Positions 16,916-24,984 of a DNA stretch of 39,304 nucleotides are shown here, one piece after another. The notes under the pieces are model-generated. The model made no database searches, was not told the origin of the DNA, and was given only the letters and a program-made list of their open reading frames with translations. The translations under genes were made by a program, and so were the position numbers. Every line of letters begins with the position of its first letter. Positions within the stretch are counted from its first letter, which is position 1. This stretch comes from Stagnihabitans tardus (GTDB taxonomy: Bacteria; Pseudomonadota; Alphaproteobacteria; Rhodobacterales; Rhodobacteraceae), in assembly GCF_009925085.1 (NCBI RefSeq), contig NZ_JAABNR010000026.1, positions 1 through 39,304 of the forward strand, given 5' to 3'.

Positions 16916-17860
16916 TCAGGCCCGGCGGACGTAGATGGCGGCCGCAGCGATGATCACGATGCCCTTGATGATGATCTGGAACTCGATCGGCATGCCCAGC
17001 ATCAGGACGGCGTTGAAGACGACGACGAGGATGGCGGCTCCGAAAAGCCCGCCCAGGATCGTCCCGCGACCGCCCGAGAGCGCGACCCCGCCCATGACGG
17101 CCGCCACGATGGAATCGAGCTCGAAGCCGCGCCCCACCCAGTTGTCGACGATGCCGACGAAGCCCGAGTAGATCAGCCCTGCCAGGGCCGCGAGCCCGCC
17201 CGAGATGACATAGCTGGCGATGGTGATGCGGTCGGCATGGATGCCCACCAGCCGCGCCATGACCGGGTTGCCGCCGGTCAGATAGACCTGCCGCCCATAG
17301 GTCGTCTTGTGCAACAGAACCGAAAAGACCGTGGCCAGAACCACCAGGATCATCAGGTTGTAGGGCACGCCGTAGAAGGTTTGCGAGCCCAGGACCCGGT
17401 AGATCGGCGGCACATTCCCCGAGGGCGCGCCTTGGGTATAGGCAAAGCGCATCCCCTGCAGCAGCGTCATGGTCGCCAAGGTGACCAGAAAGGGCGAGAC
17501 ATTGCGCTTGGTGATCAAAAGCCCGTTCACCAGCCCCGTGGCCAGGCCAATCAGCATGGCGACCACGAAGACCGGAAAGGCGTCGCTGTCCTGTCCGCTG
17601 AAGGTCGTGGCCACTACGGCGGCCGTCGCCATGACCGAGGCCACCGACAGATCGAGGCCCCTCACCAGGATCACCAGCACCTGGCCGATGACGACGATCC
17701 CCAGGGGAGCGGCCTGCAACAGCATGTTCGAGATGTTGTTGCCGCTCAGGAAGGCCGGCGACAGGATCGCGGTCACCCCGATCAGGGCGGCCAGGACGAT
17801 ATGGATGCCGTAGGTCCGCAGGATGTCGCGGGCCGGCGCCATTTGCTCGGTATGTGCCAT
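16916..17860 (-). CDS. CUT2-type ABC transporter permease (second importer)
   Basis: 314 residues, multi-spanning: IVLAALIGVTAILSPAFLSGNNISNMLLQAAPLGIVVIGQ near the start and the family motif MGGVALSGGRGTILGGLFGA near the C-terminus. The ATG overlaps the stop of the upstream permease by one base (TGATG), a sign of coupling. A 147-base gap with an imperfect GC hairpin near 16891-16911 separates it from the binding-protein gene. Expected to form a heterodimeric channel with the permease at 17860-18816. Confidence 0.88.
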   Translation of the reverse strand: MAHTEQMAPARDILRTYGIHIVLAALIGVTAILSPAFLSGNNISNMLLQAAPLGIVVIGQVLVILVRGLDLSVASVMATAAVVATTFSGQDSDAFPVFVVAMLIGLATGLVNGLLITKRNVSPFLVTLATMTLLQGMRFAYTQGAPSGNVPPIYRVLGSQTFYGVPYNLMILVVLATVFSVLLHKTTYGRQVYLTGGNPVMARLVGIHADRITIASYVISGGLAALAGLIYSGFVGIVDNWVGRGFELDSIVAAVMGGVALSGGRGTILGGLFGAAILVVVFNAVLMLGMPIEFQIIIKGIVIIAAAAIYVRRA

Positions 17861-18816
17861 CAGACCTTCCTCTTGTTCTCGACATAGACAGAGACGGCGA
17901 TGATCACGATCAGCCCCTGCACGATCAGTTGGAAATGGGTGGAAAGGCTCAGGAAGTTCAGCAGGTTGTTCAGAAGCGACACCATGTAGACCCCCATGAG
18001 CGTCCCCATGACCCCGCCGCGCCCGCCGCTGAGAAGCGTGCCGCCGACGACCACCGGGGTGATCGAGGTCAGGGTGAAGTTCTGCCCCGTATAGGGCTGG
18101 CCCGAGCCAAGGCGCGCCACCAGGAAGATCGCCGCAATCGAGGCCATCAGCCCGCAGAACCCATAGGCCAGGAACAGGACCTTGTGGCGCGGCAGGCCCA
18201 TGAGCTGGGCGCCGGTCGCATCGTCTCCGGTCGCATAGATATAGCGGCCGAGCGGCACCTTGCGCAGGAAGATCGCCGTCAGGACAAAGGCCGCGATGGT
18301 GACGACGGCTCCGATCGGCAGGCCCAGGACCTTGCCATAGGCCAGTTGCGAAAAGCCCTTGGGCATCTTGCCGATGGGCGTCTGGGTATAAAGGAGCGTC
18401 AGCCCCTGCAGGATCGCCCCCATGCCCAGCGTGACGACCAGCGGATGGACTCGCAGATAGATCGAGGCCCCGGCATTGATCAGCCCGACCAGGATCCCCG
18501 CCCCCATGATCGTGGCCAGCGCCACGACCATCATCAAAGGATCGCCATTGGTGATCCCGGACAAAAGCACCGAAGCCAGGCTGATCATCGAGCCCACCGA
18601 CAAATCGATGCCCCCAGTGATGATTACCAGGGTTTGCCCCAGGCTGACCAGGGCAAGGGGGGTGGATTGCTCCAGGATGTTCAGAGCATTGGAGGCCGTG
18701 CCGAAGGTCTCGGAGACCAGGACGCCAAAGATCGTCAAGACCAGGATCAGCGCGATCACGGTCAAAAGACCGCCCCGGCGCTTGGTGAGAAAGGTGAATG
18801 TTGCGATCATGGTCAT
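17860..18816 (-). CDS. CUT2-type ABC transporter permease (second importer)
   Basis: 318 residues, same family. Spans begin GGLLTVIALILVLTIFGVLV; the signature VVGGTLLSGGRGGVMGTLMG lies near the C-terminus, and VTLGMGAILQGLTLLYTQTP is typical of the central helices. Two ATG codons are possible (18816 and 18810); the first leaves four bases after the ATPase stop. It is transcribed with the ATPase upstream and the second permease downstream. Confidence 0.88.
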   Translation of the reverse strand: MTMIATFTFLTKRRGGLLTVIALILVLTIFGVLVSETFGTASNALNILEQSTPLALVSLGQTLVIITGGIDLSVGSMISLASVLLSGITNGDPLMMVVALATIMGAGILVGLINAGASIYLRVHPLVVTLGMGAILQGLTLLYTQTPIGKMPKGFSQLAYGKVLGLPIGAVVTIAAFVLTAIFLRKVPLGRYIYATGDDATGAQLMGLPRHKVLFLAYGFCGLMASIAAIFLVARLGSGQPYTGQNFTLTSITPVVVGGTLLSGGRGGVMGTLMGVYMVSLLNNLLNFLSLSTHFQLIVQGLIVIIAVSVYVENKRKV

Positions 18817-18820
18817 GCCC

Positions 18821-20305
18821 TCAGGACGCGCGTTTCTGGGTGGCGGCTTGGATGATGCGGTTCTCGGCGATCTCGTCCCCGCGCAGCTCGGCGGTGATGA
18901 CGCCCTCGCGCATGACGTAAACCCGGTCGGCCAGGCCGATGACTTCGGGCATCTCGGAGCTGATCATCAGGACGGCCAAGCCCCGGTCGGCCAGGTCGCG
19001 CATGATGCGGTAGATCTCGGCCTTGGCGCCGACATCGACGCCGCGCGTCGGCTCGTCCATGATGATGACCTTCTTCGAGGTCCGCGCCCACCGCGCCACC
19101 AGGACCTTTTGCTGATTGCCCCCCGACATGGTCAGGACGGCTCCCTGCGGCCCCCGGCAGGCGATGCGGTAATTGGCGATCTCGGAGACCGCGATCTCTT
19201 TCTCGCGGCCATGGTTCAGCCAGCCCTTGTGGCTGACGCTGCCCAGATCCGAGGCGCTGATATTGGTCGCCACATCGGTCAGCATGGCCAGACCCTGGCC
19301 CTTGCGGTCCTCGGTCAAGAGGCCGATGCCCTTTTCGATGGCCAGCGAGGGCGTCATCCTGGTGAAGGTCTCGCCGCCGATGGCGACCTGGCCGCCGATC
19401 ATCGGCAGCCCGCCAAAGATCGCCATGGCCAGCTCCGTGCGCCCGGCGCCGACCATGCCCGAAAGCGCGGTGATCTCTCCGGCGCGGAGCTCCAGCGAGG
19501 CGGAATGGACGCGGCCCTTGACCGAGATATTGGTGGCCGTCAGCACCACCGGGCCCGGCGCGCTGGATTTCGGCGGGAAAAGTTCGCTCATGTCGCGGCC
19601 GACCATCAAAGAGACCAGCCGGTCATTGGTCATCTCGGCCAGGGTCTCGGTCGCGACGAACTGCCCGTCCTTGAAGACGGTGACGCGGTCGCAGAGGTCG
19701 AAGATCTCTTCCAGCCGATGCGAGATATAGATGATCGCCACCCCGTCGTCGCGGAGCGCCCGCAGACGGCCGAAGAGCAGCTCGACCTCATGGCCCGCGA
19801 TCACGGCGGTGGGTTCGTCCAGGATCAGAAGCTTGACCTTGTGGACCAGCGCCTTGGCAATCTCGACCATCTGCTGATCGGCCACCGAAAGCTCGGAGAC
19901 CAGGGCATCGGGGTCGATGGAAACGCCCAGCCGGTTCAACAGGTCAAGCGCGTCCTGACGGGTGCGGCCATGGTCGATCCCGTTCAGGAATCCGCGCCGC
20001 TCATGGCCCAGAAAGATATTCTCGGCCACGGTCAAATTGGGAAACAGGACGAATTCCTGATAGATGACATGGATGCCCGCAGCCTTGGCGGCGGCAGGCG
20101 AATCCCAATGGACGATCTCGCCGTCGAATTCGATCGTGCCCTCGTCGGGCTTGTGAACCCCGGCGATAATCCGCGTCAAAGTCGACTTGCCCGCGCCATT
20201 CTCGCCCACCAAGGCGTGTATTTCCCCGGCCTTCACCTCCAATTGCACATTGGACAGGGCCTTGACCCCAGGAAAGCTCTTGGAGACCTTCGATATCGTC
20301 AGCAT
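18821..20305 (-). CDS. CUT2-type ABC transporter ATPase, tandem domains (second importer)
   Basis: 494 residues. Domain 1: Walker A GENGAGKST, signature LSVADQQMVEIAKAL, Walker B LLILDEPTA. Domain 2: GMVGAGRTE (no Walker lysine, as usual for the family), signature MSGGNQQKVLVARW and an intact Walker B VIIMDEPTRGVD. This contrasts with the altered second domain of the first importer's ATPase. The start at 20305 is preceded by a G-rich run; the upstream open frame covers non-coding leader. First gene of a five-gene minus-strand operon ending in the GST. Confidence 0.9.
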   Translation of the reverse strand: MLTISKVSKSFPGVKALSNVQLEVKAGEIHALVGENGAGKSTLTRIIAGVHKPDEGTIEFDGEIVHWDSPAAAKAAGIHVIYQEFVLFPNLTVAENIFLGHERRGFLNGIDHGRTRQDALDLLNRLGVSIDPDALVSELSVADQQMVEIAKALVHKVKLLILDEPTAVIAGHEVELLFGRLRALRDDGVAIIYISHRLEEIFDLCDRVTVFKDGQFVATETLAEMTNDRLVSLMVGRDMSELFPPKSSAPGPVVLTATNISVKGRVHSASLELRAGEITALSGMVGAGRTELAMAIFGGLPMIGGQVAIGGETFTRMTPSLAIEKGIGLLTEDRKGQGLAMLTDVATNISASDLGSVSHKGWLNHGREKEIAVSEIANYRIACRGPQGAVLTMSGGNQQKVLVARWARTSKKVIIMDEPTRGVDVGAKAEIYRIMRDLADRGLAVLMISSEMPEVIGLADRVYVMREGVITAELRGDEIAENRIIQAATQKRAS

Positions 20306-20417
20306 TGTTCCCCCCGTATCGGCTTGCGGTTTCCCTCCCGCGCAAGCCGACCGCTGTGTGTGGACATCTGTCGCATCCACTGGGGTCAGGATGATACGCA
20401 GCCCCTTGGCCGGACAA

Positions 20418-20433
20418 CTGCCCTTATGTGACA
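20418..20433. promoter_or_regulatory. Weak palindromic site (one good half, GTGACA)
   Basis: On the minus strand it reads TGTCAC-ATAA-GGGCAG, so one half matches TGTCNC-N4-GNGACA and the other is degenerate. Its distance to the ATPase start at 20305 (about 113 bp) matches the spacing of better sites to their genes. Confidence 0.3.
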
Positions 20434-20647
20434 CACTGGGAATTCGCCCCTGTCGCACCTCGCAACCCAATGTATTACAGTCATTTTTTTAGCGGCGTTG
20501 CGAAAAGGGCGCCCGGATGCCTGCCGCTTTTGGCCCTGGATTGAGACAGATTGCCGCAGGCCAGGCCGCGATGCCTGCGGCAGCGCAGCGAAAGACCGGG
20601 CGTATTTCTGCAGCCGCGAAGGCACCCGGCGCCCGGACGCGACAAAC

Positions 20648-20663
20648 TGTCGCTTCTGAGAAG
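20648..20663. promoter_or_regulatory. Palindromic regulator site TGTCGC-TTCT-GAGAAG
   Basis: Matches TGTCNC-N4-GNGACA except in the last two positions and has the common TTCT spacer. A second dyad, GCGACA-AAC-TGTCGC at 20639-20653, overlaps it. Located in the divergent region between the second importer and the LLM operon. Confidence 0.5.
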
Positions 20664-20844
20664 AAAAATCTCACGAAACGCGACGCGGATGAGGCGCTGG
20701 ACAGAGGTCCATCACTTCGGGATTGTCAAACCAGATGTGCAATTCGGAGGAGCTGCACATTCTTCGGATCCCGCGTTGCGACACTGAACCCGCTGACCCG
20801 TTTCAGCAGGATCAGGGCCTATGTCCCCAGAAATTGGGAAGGCG

Positions 20845-20862
20845 TCGAATTCGGGAATTCGA
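20845..20862. promoter_or_regulatory. Dyad TCGAATTC-GG-GAATTCGA
   Basis: Perfect 8-bp inverted repeat with a 2-bp centre, 64 bp before the LLM start at 20927. Its sequence is unrelated to the TGT-N10-ACA sites, so it would be read by a different regulator if functional. Confidence 0.4.
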
Positions 20863-20926
20863 ACACATCAGATTGTCAATTCGTCGGGCCGAACCCGACC
20901 CTGGCACCAACCGGAGAGGAATTCAC

Positions 20927-22009
20927 ATGGTCAAACTTGGCACTTTCGCGATGCCCCTGCATCCGCCGCACCGCGCGCTTCACGAGATCCTGAAGGAAAA
21001 CCAGGACAAGATCATCAACGCCGACAAGCTGGGCTTTGACTATGCCTATGTCGGCGAGCATTTTTCCTGCACGACCGAACAGATCGCCTCGCCGCTGATC
21101 TTCTTTGCAAGCCTGATCAACCAGACCAAGAACATCAAGTTCGCCACCGGGGTCATGGGCCTGCCGCAGCACCATCCGGTCATCGTGGCGGCCGAAGTGG
21201 CGCAGCTGGACCACATGTCGGGCGGCCGCTTCATCTGGGGCATCGGGCCGGGCGGTCTGGCCTCTGACCTCGAGGTCTTCGAGCACAACGACCACGCCGA
21301 GCGCAACGAGATGCTGGCCGAGCACCTTCGCATCGTCCTGGACATCTGGAAATCGGACCCGCCCTACGACATCAAGGGCAAGTACTGGAACGTCTCGATC
21401 AAGAACTCGATCTACCCCGAGCTGGGGATCGGGTCGATGAGCAAGCCCTTCCAGCTGCCCCACCCGCCGATCCACATCTCGACCATGTCGCCCGACAGCC
21501 CGACCGTGGCGCTCGCCGCCCGCAAGGGTTGGGTGCCGATCACCGCGAACTTCTGCCCGCATGAGACGGTTTACGGCCATTGGAAGCAGTATGTGAAGGG
21601 CTGCGCCGATGTGGGCCGGGCTCCGACGGGCGAAGATTGGTCGGTGGCGCGCAACTTCCTGATCGGGGAAAGCGATGCCCAGGCCGAAGACTGGATGATG
21701 GATCCCAAGGGGTCCAGCCACTACTACTACGACTACATGTGGAAGGTGCTTCTCGCCGCCGACTATACCACGGTGGGCAAGCCCGACCCGACCATCTCGA
21801 ACGAGGATTGGGGCGTCGAGCGCTTCATGCGGTCCTCGATCATCTGGGGGTCGAAGAAGACCGTCCTGGAAAAGATCATGGACCTGCGCGAGAAGTCCGG
21901 CCCCTTCGGCACGCTTCTGATGGCAATGACCGATGGCTCTGGCCCGAACTTCGAACGCGAGCATCTGACGATGCAGCGCCTCGCCGAAATCCGCCCGATG
22001 ATCAAGTGA
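20927..22009 (+). CDS. LLM-class flavin-dependent monooxygenase (second)
   Basis: 360 residues, start MVKLGTFAMPLHPPHRAL after GGAGAGGA. It shares the whole plan of the LLM protein at 12305-13393: ADKLGFDYAYVGEHF, FATGVMGLPQHHPVIVAAEVAQLDHMSGGRF, GIGPGGLASDLEVFE and WKSDPPYDIKGKYW; identity by eye is about half. Two such proteins could be separate enzymes acting on successive intermediates or enantiomers, or subunits of one enzyme (luciferase itself is a heterodimer of LLM paralogues). No flavin reductase is in this operon; those at 13449 and 28392 could serve it. Followed by a hydratase and a CoA-transferase. Confidence 0.9.
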   Translation: MVKLGTFAMPLHPPHRALHEILKENQDKIINADKLGFDYAYVGEHFSCTTEQIASPLIFFASLINQTKNIKFATGVMGLPQHHPVIVAAEVAQLDHMSGGRFIWGIGPGGLASDLEVFEHNDHAERNEMLAEHLRIVLDIWKSDPPYDIKGKYWNVSIKNSIYPELGIGSMSKPFQLPHPPIHISTMSPDSPTVALAARKGWVPITANFCPHETVYGHWKQYVKGCADVGRAPTGEDWSVARNFLIGESDAQAEDWMMDPKGSSHYYYDYMWKVLLAADYTTVGKPDPTISNEDWGVERFMRSSIIWGSKKTVLEKIMDLREKSGPFGTLLMAMTDGSGPNFEREHLTMQRLAEIRPMIK

Positions 22010-22015
22010 GACCCC

Positions 22016-22043
22016 GCTCCGGCATCCGAAAGGGTGCCGGAGC
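22016..22043 (+). other. Intercistronic hairpin after second LLM gene
   Basis: GCTCCGGCA pairs with TGCCGGAGC around a 10-base loop; no T-run. Placed like the hairpin after the other LLM gene. Confidence 0.55.
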
Positions 22044-22062
22044 CCTTTCGAAGGGACCGCCC

Positions 22063-22836
22063 ATGCCGGTCGACATTTTCACCCTGGCCCAGGCGCAACG
22101 CGTGGCGGTGATGCTGGGCCGCGACCCATTGGCGCTGGCGGACGGAGACCCCGTGCCGCGCGGTTGGCATTTCGCCATGCTGGCCGGGCTGACTCCGCGC
22201 AGGCTCCTGCGGTCCGACGGCTTCCCGGGGCTTGGCGTGGTCATGCCGCAACTGGACCTGCCCCGGCTGGTGCTGGGAGGCCGCAGCACGATCTTTCACG
22301 GCGACCTGGTGATCGGCGCAGGCCTGCGCCGCGAGAGCTCCCTGGCCAGCGTCGAGGCCAAGACGGGCAAGGCCGGGCCCTTTGCGGTGGCGAGGATCGA
22401 CCACCGCCTGACCTCTGGCGCGGCCGAGATCACCGAGACCCAGACCTATATCCTGGCCGGCCCTCCCGCCCCGGCCCCCAAACCCGCGCCGATCACGCCG
22501 CCCGAGGGTCGGGCCCGTGTTGTGACGCCCGACGATTTGATGCTGTTCCAGTATTCGGCACTTGGCTTCAACACGCACCGCATTCATTTCGACCGCGACC
22601 ATGCCCGCAGCGAGGGCCACCCGGACCTCGTGGTCAACGGCGGCCTGGCCTCGCTTCTGGCGCTGGAGTTCCTGCGCGACCTGGGCCTTCGCCCCGCCTC
22701 GATGAGCGCCCGCCACATGGCACCGCTTTACGTCAACCGCCCGCTGACCCTTCTTGTCGCCGATGCCAGGGTCTTGATCCTGGATGACGAGGGCGTCCTT
22801 GCGGCCGAACTGGTGATGACTTTCGATGACCTATGA
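22063..22836 (+). CDS. MaoC/HTD2-like hydratase (mesaconyl-CoA hydratase-like)
   Basis: 257 residues with a double hot-dog plan. The N-terminal half (LAGLTPRRLLRSDGFPGLGVVMP, MPQLDLPRLVLGGRS) resembles the FAS1-like dehydratase domain. The C-terminal half carries QYSALGFNTHRIHFDRDHAR followed by SEGHPDLVVNGGLASLLAL, the hydratase-2 style active-site region (His/Arg and Asp cluster) of mesaconyl-CoA hydratase and HTD2 proteins. It probably adds water to, or removes it from, an enoyl- or branched CoA ester. Lies 53 bases after the LLM stop and overlaps the start of the CoA-transferase by 11 bases, so they are co-translated. Confidence 0.8.
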   Translation: MPVDIFTLAQAQRVAVMLGRDPLALADGDPVPRGWHFAMLAGLTPRRLLRSDGFPGLGVVMPQLDLPRLVLGGRSTIFHGDLVIGAGLRRESSLASVEAKTGKAGPFAVARIDHRLTSGAAEITETQTYILAGPPAPAPKPAPITPPEGRARVVTPDDLMLFQYSALGFNTHRIHFDRDHARSEGHPDLVVNGGLASLLALEFLRDLGLRPASMSARHMAPLYVNRPLTLLVADARVLILDDEGVLAAELVMTFDDL

Positions 22837-24025
22837 GCCGCTGAAGGGCACCCGCATCCTGGACCTGACCGCCGTCGTCGTGGGCCCCGCCGCCACATGG
22901 CGCCTGGGTCAATATGGCGCCGAGGTGATCAAGGTCGAAAACCCCGAGGGCGATCTGATGCGGGGCCTTGGCGGCCTCTCGCCCACCGGGCAGCAGGCCG
23001 GGGCCTATCTGCACCTGAACCGGGGCAAGCAGAACATCTGCCTGAACCTGAAGTCGCCCGGCGCGGCGGAGGTCATGGCGCGCCTTGTCGCCTGGGCCGA
23101 TGTGATCGTAGCCAATATGCGCCCCCAGGCCCTGGCCCGACTGGGGCTGGACGGAGCCACCATCCGCGCCAAGCACCCCGAGAAGATTTACTGCCTTCTG
23201 ACCGGTTACGGATCGGAGGGCCCCTATGGCGGCTTTCCGACCTATGACTCGGTCGTCCAGGGCGCGGTCGGCCTGCCAGGCCTGACGCTGGCCCGCGACG
23301 GGGCGCCGCGCTTTGTGCCTTTGTTGGTCTGCGACCATGTGGTGGGCGAGATTGCGGCAGGCGCGATCATGGCCGCGCTCTTGAACCGCGCCCGCACCGG
23401 CCAAGGCGTCACGCTGGAAATCCCGATGTTCGAGACCATGGCGACGCTGGTCCTGCAAGAGCACCTGGCGGCGCAGAGCTTCGATCCGCCGGTGGGGCCC
23501 TATGGCGATCAACGCCTGCTCAGCCCCTTCAACCAGCCGCTGGAAACCCAGGACGGCTTCATCGCGGTGACGATCAACACCGATCCCCAGGTCCGGGCCT
23601 TTCTGACCGCGACCGACCGGGGCCACCTGATCGCCGACCCGCGCTTTGCCAGTGTCGCCGCCCGGGCGGTGCATGTGAAAGAGTGGTTCGAGGTCCGAGG
23701 CACACCCCTGACCCAAAAGACCAGCGCCGAATGGCTGGCGCTGTTCCGTGCAGCGGACATCGCCGCCATGCCGGTCCATACGATCGAGACCCTGCGCCAC
23801 GACCCCCACCTTGAAGCCGTGGGCCTGATGCAACCCGAGGATCATCCGACCGAAGGCCGCACCACCGTCCTGCGCAGCTCGATCCTGGCCGATGGCGCGC
23901 CCCTGCCCTTGCGCACGCCCTCGGCGGGCAAGGGGGCCGATACGGCGACGGTCTTGGCAGACTTGGGCTATTCCGCAGCCGAGGTGCAAGCTTTGCTGGA
24001 TCAAGGGGCGGCGGCTTCCGCCTGA
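22826..24025 (+). CDS. Family III CoA-transferase (second)
   Basis: 399 residues: LKGTRILDLTAVVVGPAATWRLGQYGAEVIKVENPEGD at the N-terminus and TGYGSEGPYGGFPTYDSVVQGAVG with the expected catalytic Asp141. Full family length. Overlaps the hydratase gene by 11 bases. The pairing of hydratase and CoA-transferase resembles mesaconyl/citramalyl-type CoA modules, but the substrate is not determined. It is clearly diverged from the transferase at 11065-12249. A strong terminator follows. Confidence 0.9.
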   Translation: MTYEPLKGTRILDLTAVVVGPAATWRLGQYGAEVIKVENPEGDLMRGLGGLSPTGQQAGAYLHLNRGKQNICLNLKSPGAAEVMARLVAWADVIVANMRPQALARLGLDGATIRAKHPEKIYCLLTGYGSEGPYGGFPTYDSVVQGAVGLPGLTLARDGAPRFVPLLVCDHVVGEIAAGAIMAALLNRARTGQGVTLEIPMFETMATLVLQEHLAAQSFDPPVGPYGDQRLLSPFNQPLETQDGFIAVTINTDPQVRAFLTATDRGHLIADPRFASVAARAVHVKEWFEVRGTPLTQKTSAEWLALFRAADIAAMPVHTIETLRHDPHLEAVGLMQPEDHPTEGRTTVLRSSILADGAPLPLRTPSAGKGADTATVLADLGYSAAEVQALLDQGAAASA

Positions 24026-24051
24026 CCCATTCCAAAGGCATCAACGACAAA

Positions 24052-24078
24052 GGGCCGCGCAATCCGCGCGGCCCTTTT
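24052..24078. terminator. Bidirectional rho-independent terminator
   Basis: GGGCCGCGC (24052-24060) pairs perfectly with GCGCGGCCC (24066-24074) around a 5-base loop, with TTTT after it on the + strand and TTT on the minus strand. Placed between convergent CoA-transferase (+) and EamA transporter (-) genes. Confidence 0.85.
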
Positions 24079-24092
24079 GCTTTGGGATGAGA

Positions 24093-24974
24093 TCAGGCCA
24101 GCGCCGCACCGAAGCTTCGGCCGCGCTCGGACCACAAGAGATAGGCGGAACCGGCAAAGACCATCAGGATCCCCGGCCAATAGGTCATGTCGGGGGCAAA
24201 GCTCAGCACCAGCCAGGACACCAGGATGTTCGAGAAGAGCTTCAGGTCGTCGAAAGGCTGGACATAGGCCGCATCCGCCGAGGCATAGGCCAAGGTCAGG
24301 AAGCTTTGCGCGAAATACATGATCGCGCCGCCCAGAAGCAGCAGCCACAGGATGTTGCCCGTCGGAACCTCGAACCCGGCTTGCAGCGAGAAGACCAGGT
24401 TGACGGGGGTCAGCAGCACCAAAAGCCACAGGGTAACCCCGGTCTGCGGCTCGTCCCGGGTCAGGCGCTTGGTGATCAGCGAGGCCCCGCCCCAGGTCAC
24501 CGCCGCCGCCAGGGGAAGCAGGGTGGCCAGGGTAAAGCCGCTCTCCCAGGGGCGCAGCAGGATCATCGCGCCGGCAAAGCCGACGATGGCCGCGATCCAG
24601 CGGTTCAGACCGACGCGCTCTCCCAATAGGACCGCCGCGCCGAACATCACGAAGAAGGGCGAGGTCATGACCAGGGCAATCACATGCCAGGGCGCCATGC
24701 CGGAGGCGAAGGCCTGGGTGAAGGCCTGTACGCCCAGGACCGACAGGCCGATCCGGGCCAGGTGCAACACGGGGTGGCGGGTCTTCATGGCAGAGAGCCC
24801 GTGGCGCCAGATGAAGGGCAGCGAAAAGACCGTCGCAATCGCATACTGCCAGAAGGCGTCGGACTGCGGCTTGAAGCCCATCTTGTAGGTAACCGTCCAG
24901 GTCACCGCATTGGCCAGGGCAAAGCAGATCCCCGCCAGCACCATGAAGCCCGCGCCTTTCATATTGCTCGACAT
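24093..24974 (-). CDS. EamA/DMT-superfamily transporter; possible riboflavin importer
   Basis: 293 residues, ten predicted hydrophobic spans in two EamA repeats (GFMVLAGICFALANAVTWTVTYKMG at the start; LLPLAAAVTWGGASLITKRL opens the second repeat). It starts ten bases after the stop of the stand-alone riboflavin kinase, with GGGAGG overlapping the kinase stop region. EamA-family proteins include RibN riboflavin importers (established), so an importer whose substrate is trapped by the adjacent kinase is attractive, but the sequence alone gives only the family. Alternatives: export of a metabolite, or uptake of the catabolic substrate. Last gene of an SDR, kinase, transporter operon. Confidence 0.8.
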   Translation of the reverse strand: MSSNMKGAGFMVLAGICFALANAVTWTVTYKMGFKPQSDAFWQYAIATVFSLPFIWRHGLSAMKTRHPVLHLARIGLSVLGVQAFTQAFASGMAPWHVIALVMTSPFFVMFGAAVLLGERVGLNRWIAAIVGFAGAMILLRPWESGFTLATLLPLAAAVTWGGASLITKRLTRDEPQTGVTLWLLVLLTPVNLVFSLQAGFEVPTGNILWLLLLGGAIMYFAQSFLTLAYASADAAYVQPFDDLKLFSNILVSWLVLSFAPDMTYWPGILMVFAGSAYLLWSERGRSFGAALA

Positions 24975-24984
24975 CGGTGCCTCC

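Larger units (their letters stand above)
20306..20926. other. Divergent regulatory region, about 620 bp, no gene seen
   Basis: It lies between the divergently transcribed second importer operon (minus) and the LLM/hydratase/CoA-transferase operon (plus). Contents: a weak palindromic site near 20418-20433, an AT-rich stretch at 20469-20492, a palindromic site at 20648-20663 overlapping a GCGACA-AAC-TGTCGC dyad (20639-20653), a perfect TCGAATTC-GG-GAATTCGA dyad at 20845-20862, and an AGAGGA ribosome binding site just before 20927. Short open frames here lack family features or ribosome binding sites. Confidence 0.6.

Noticed and set aside
20723-20926. N-terminal extension of the second LLM protein
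   Set aside because: The ATG at 20927 has GGAGAGGA and gives the family N-terminus; the extension covers the 20845-20862 dyad and resembles nothing.
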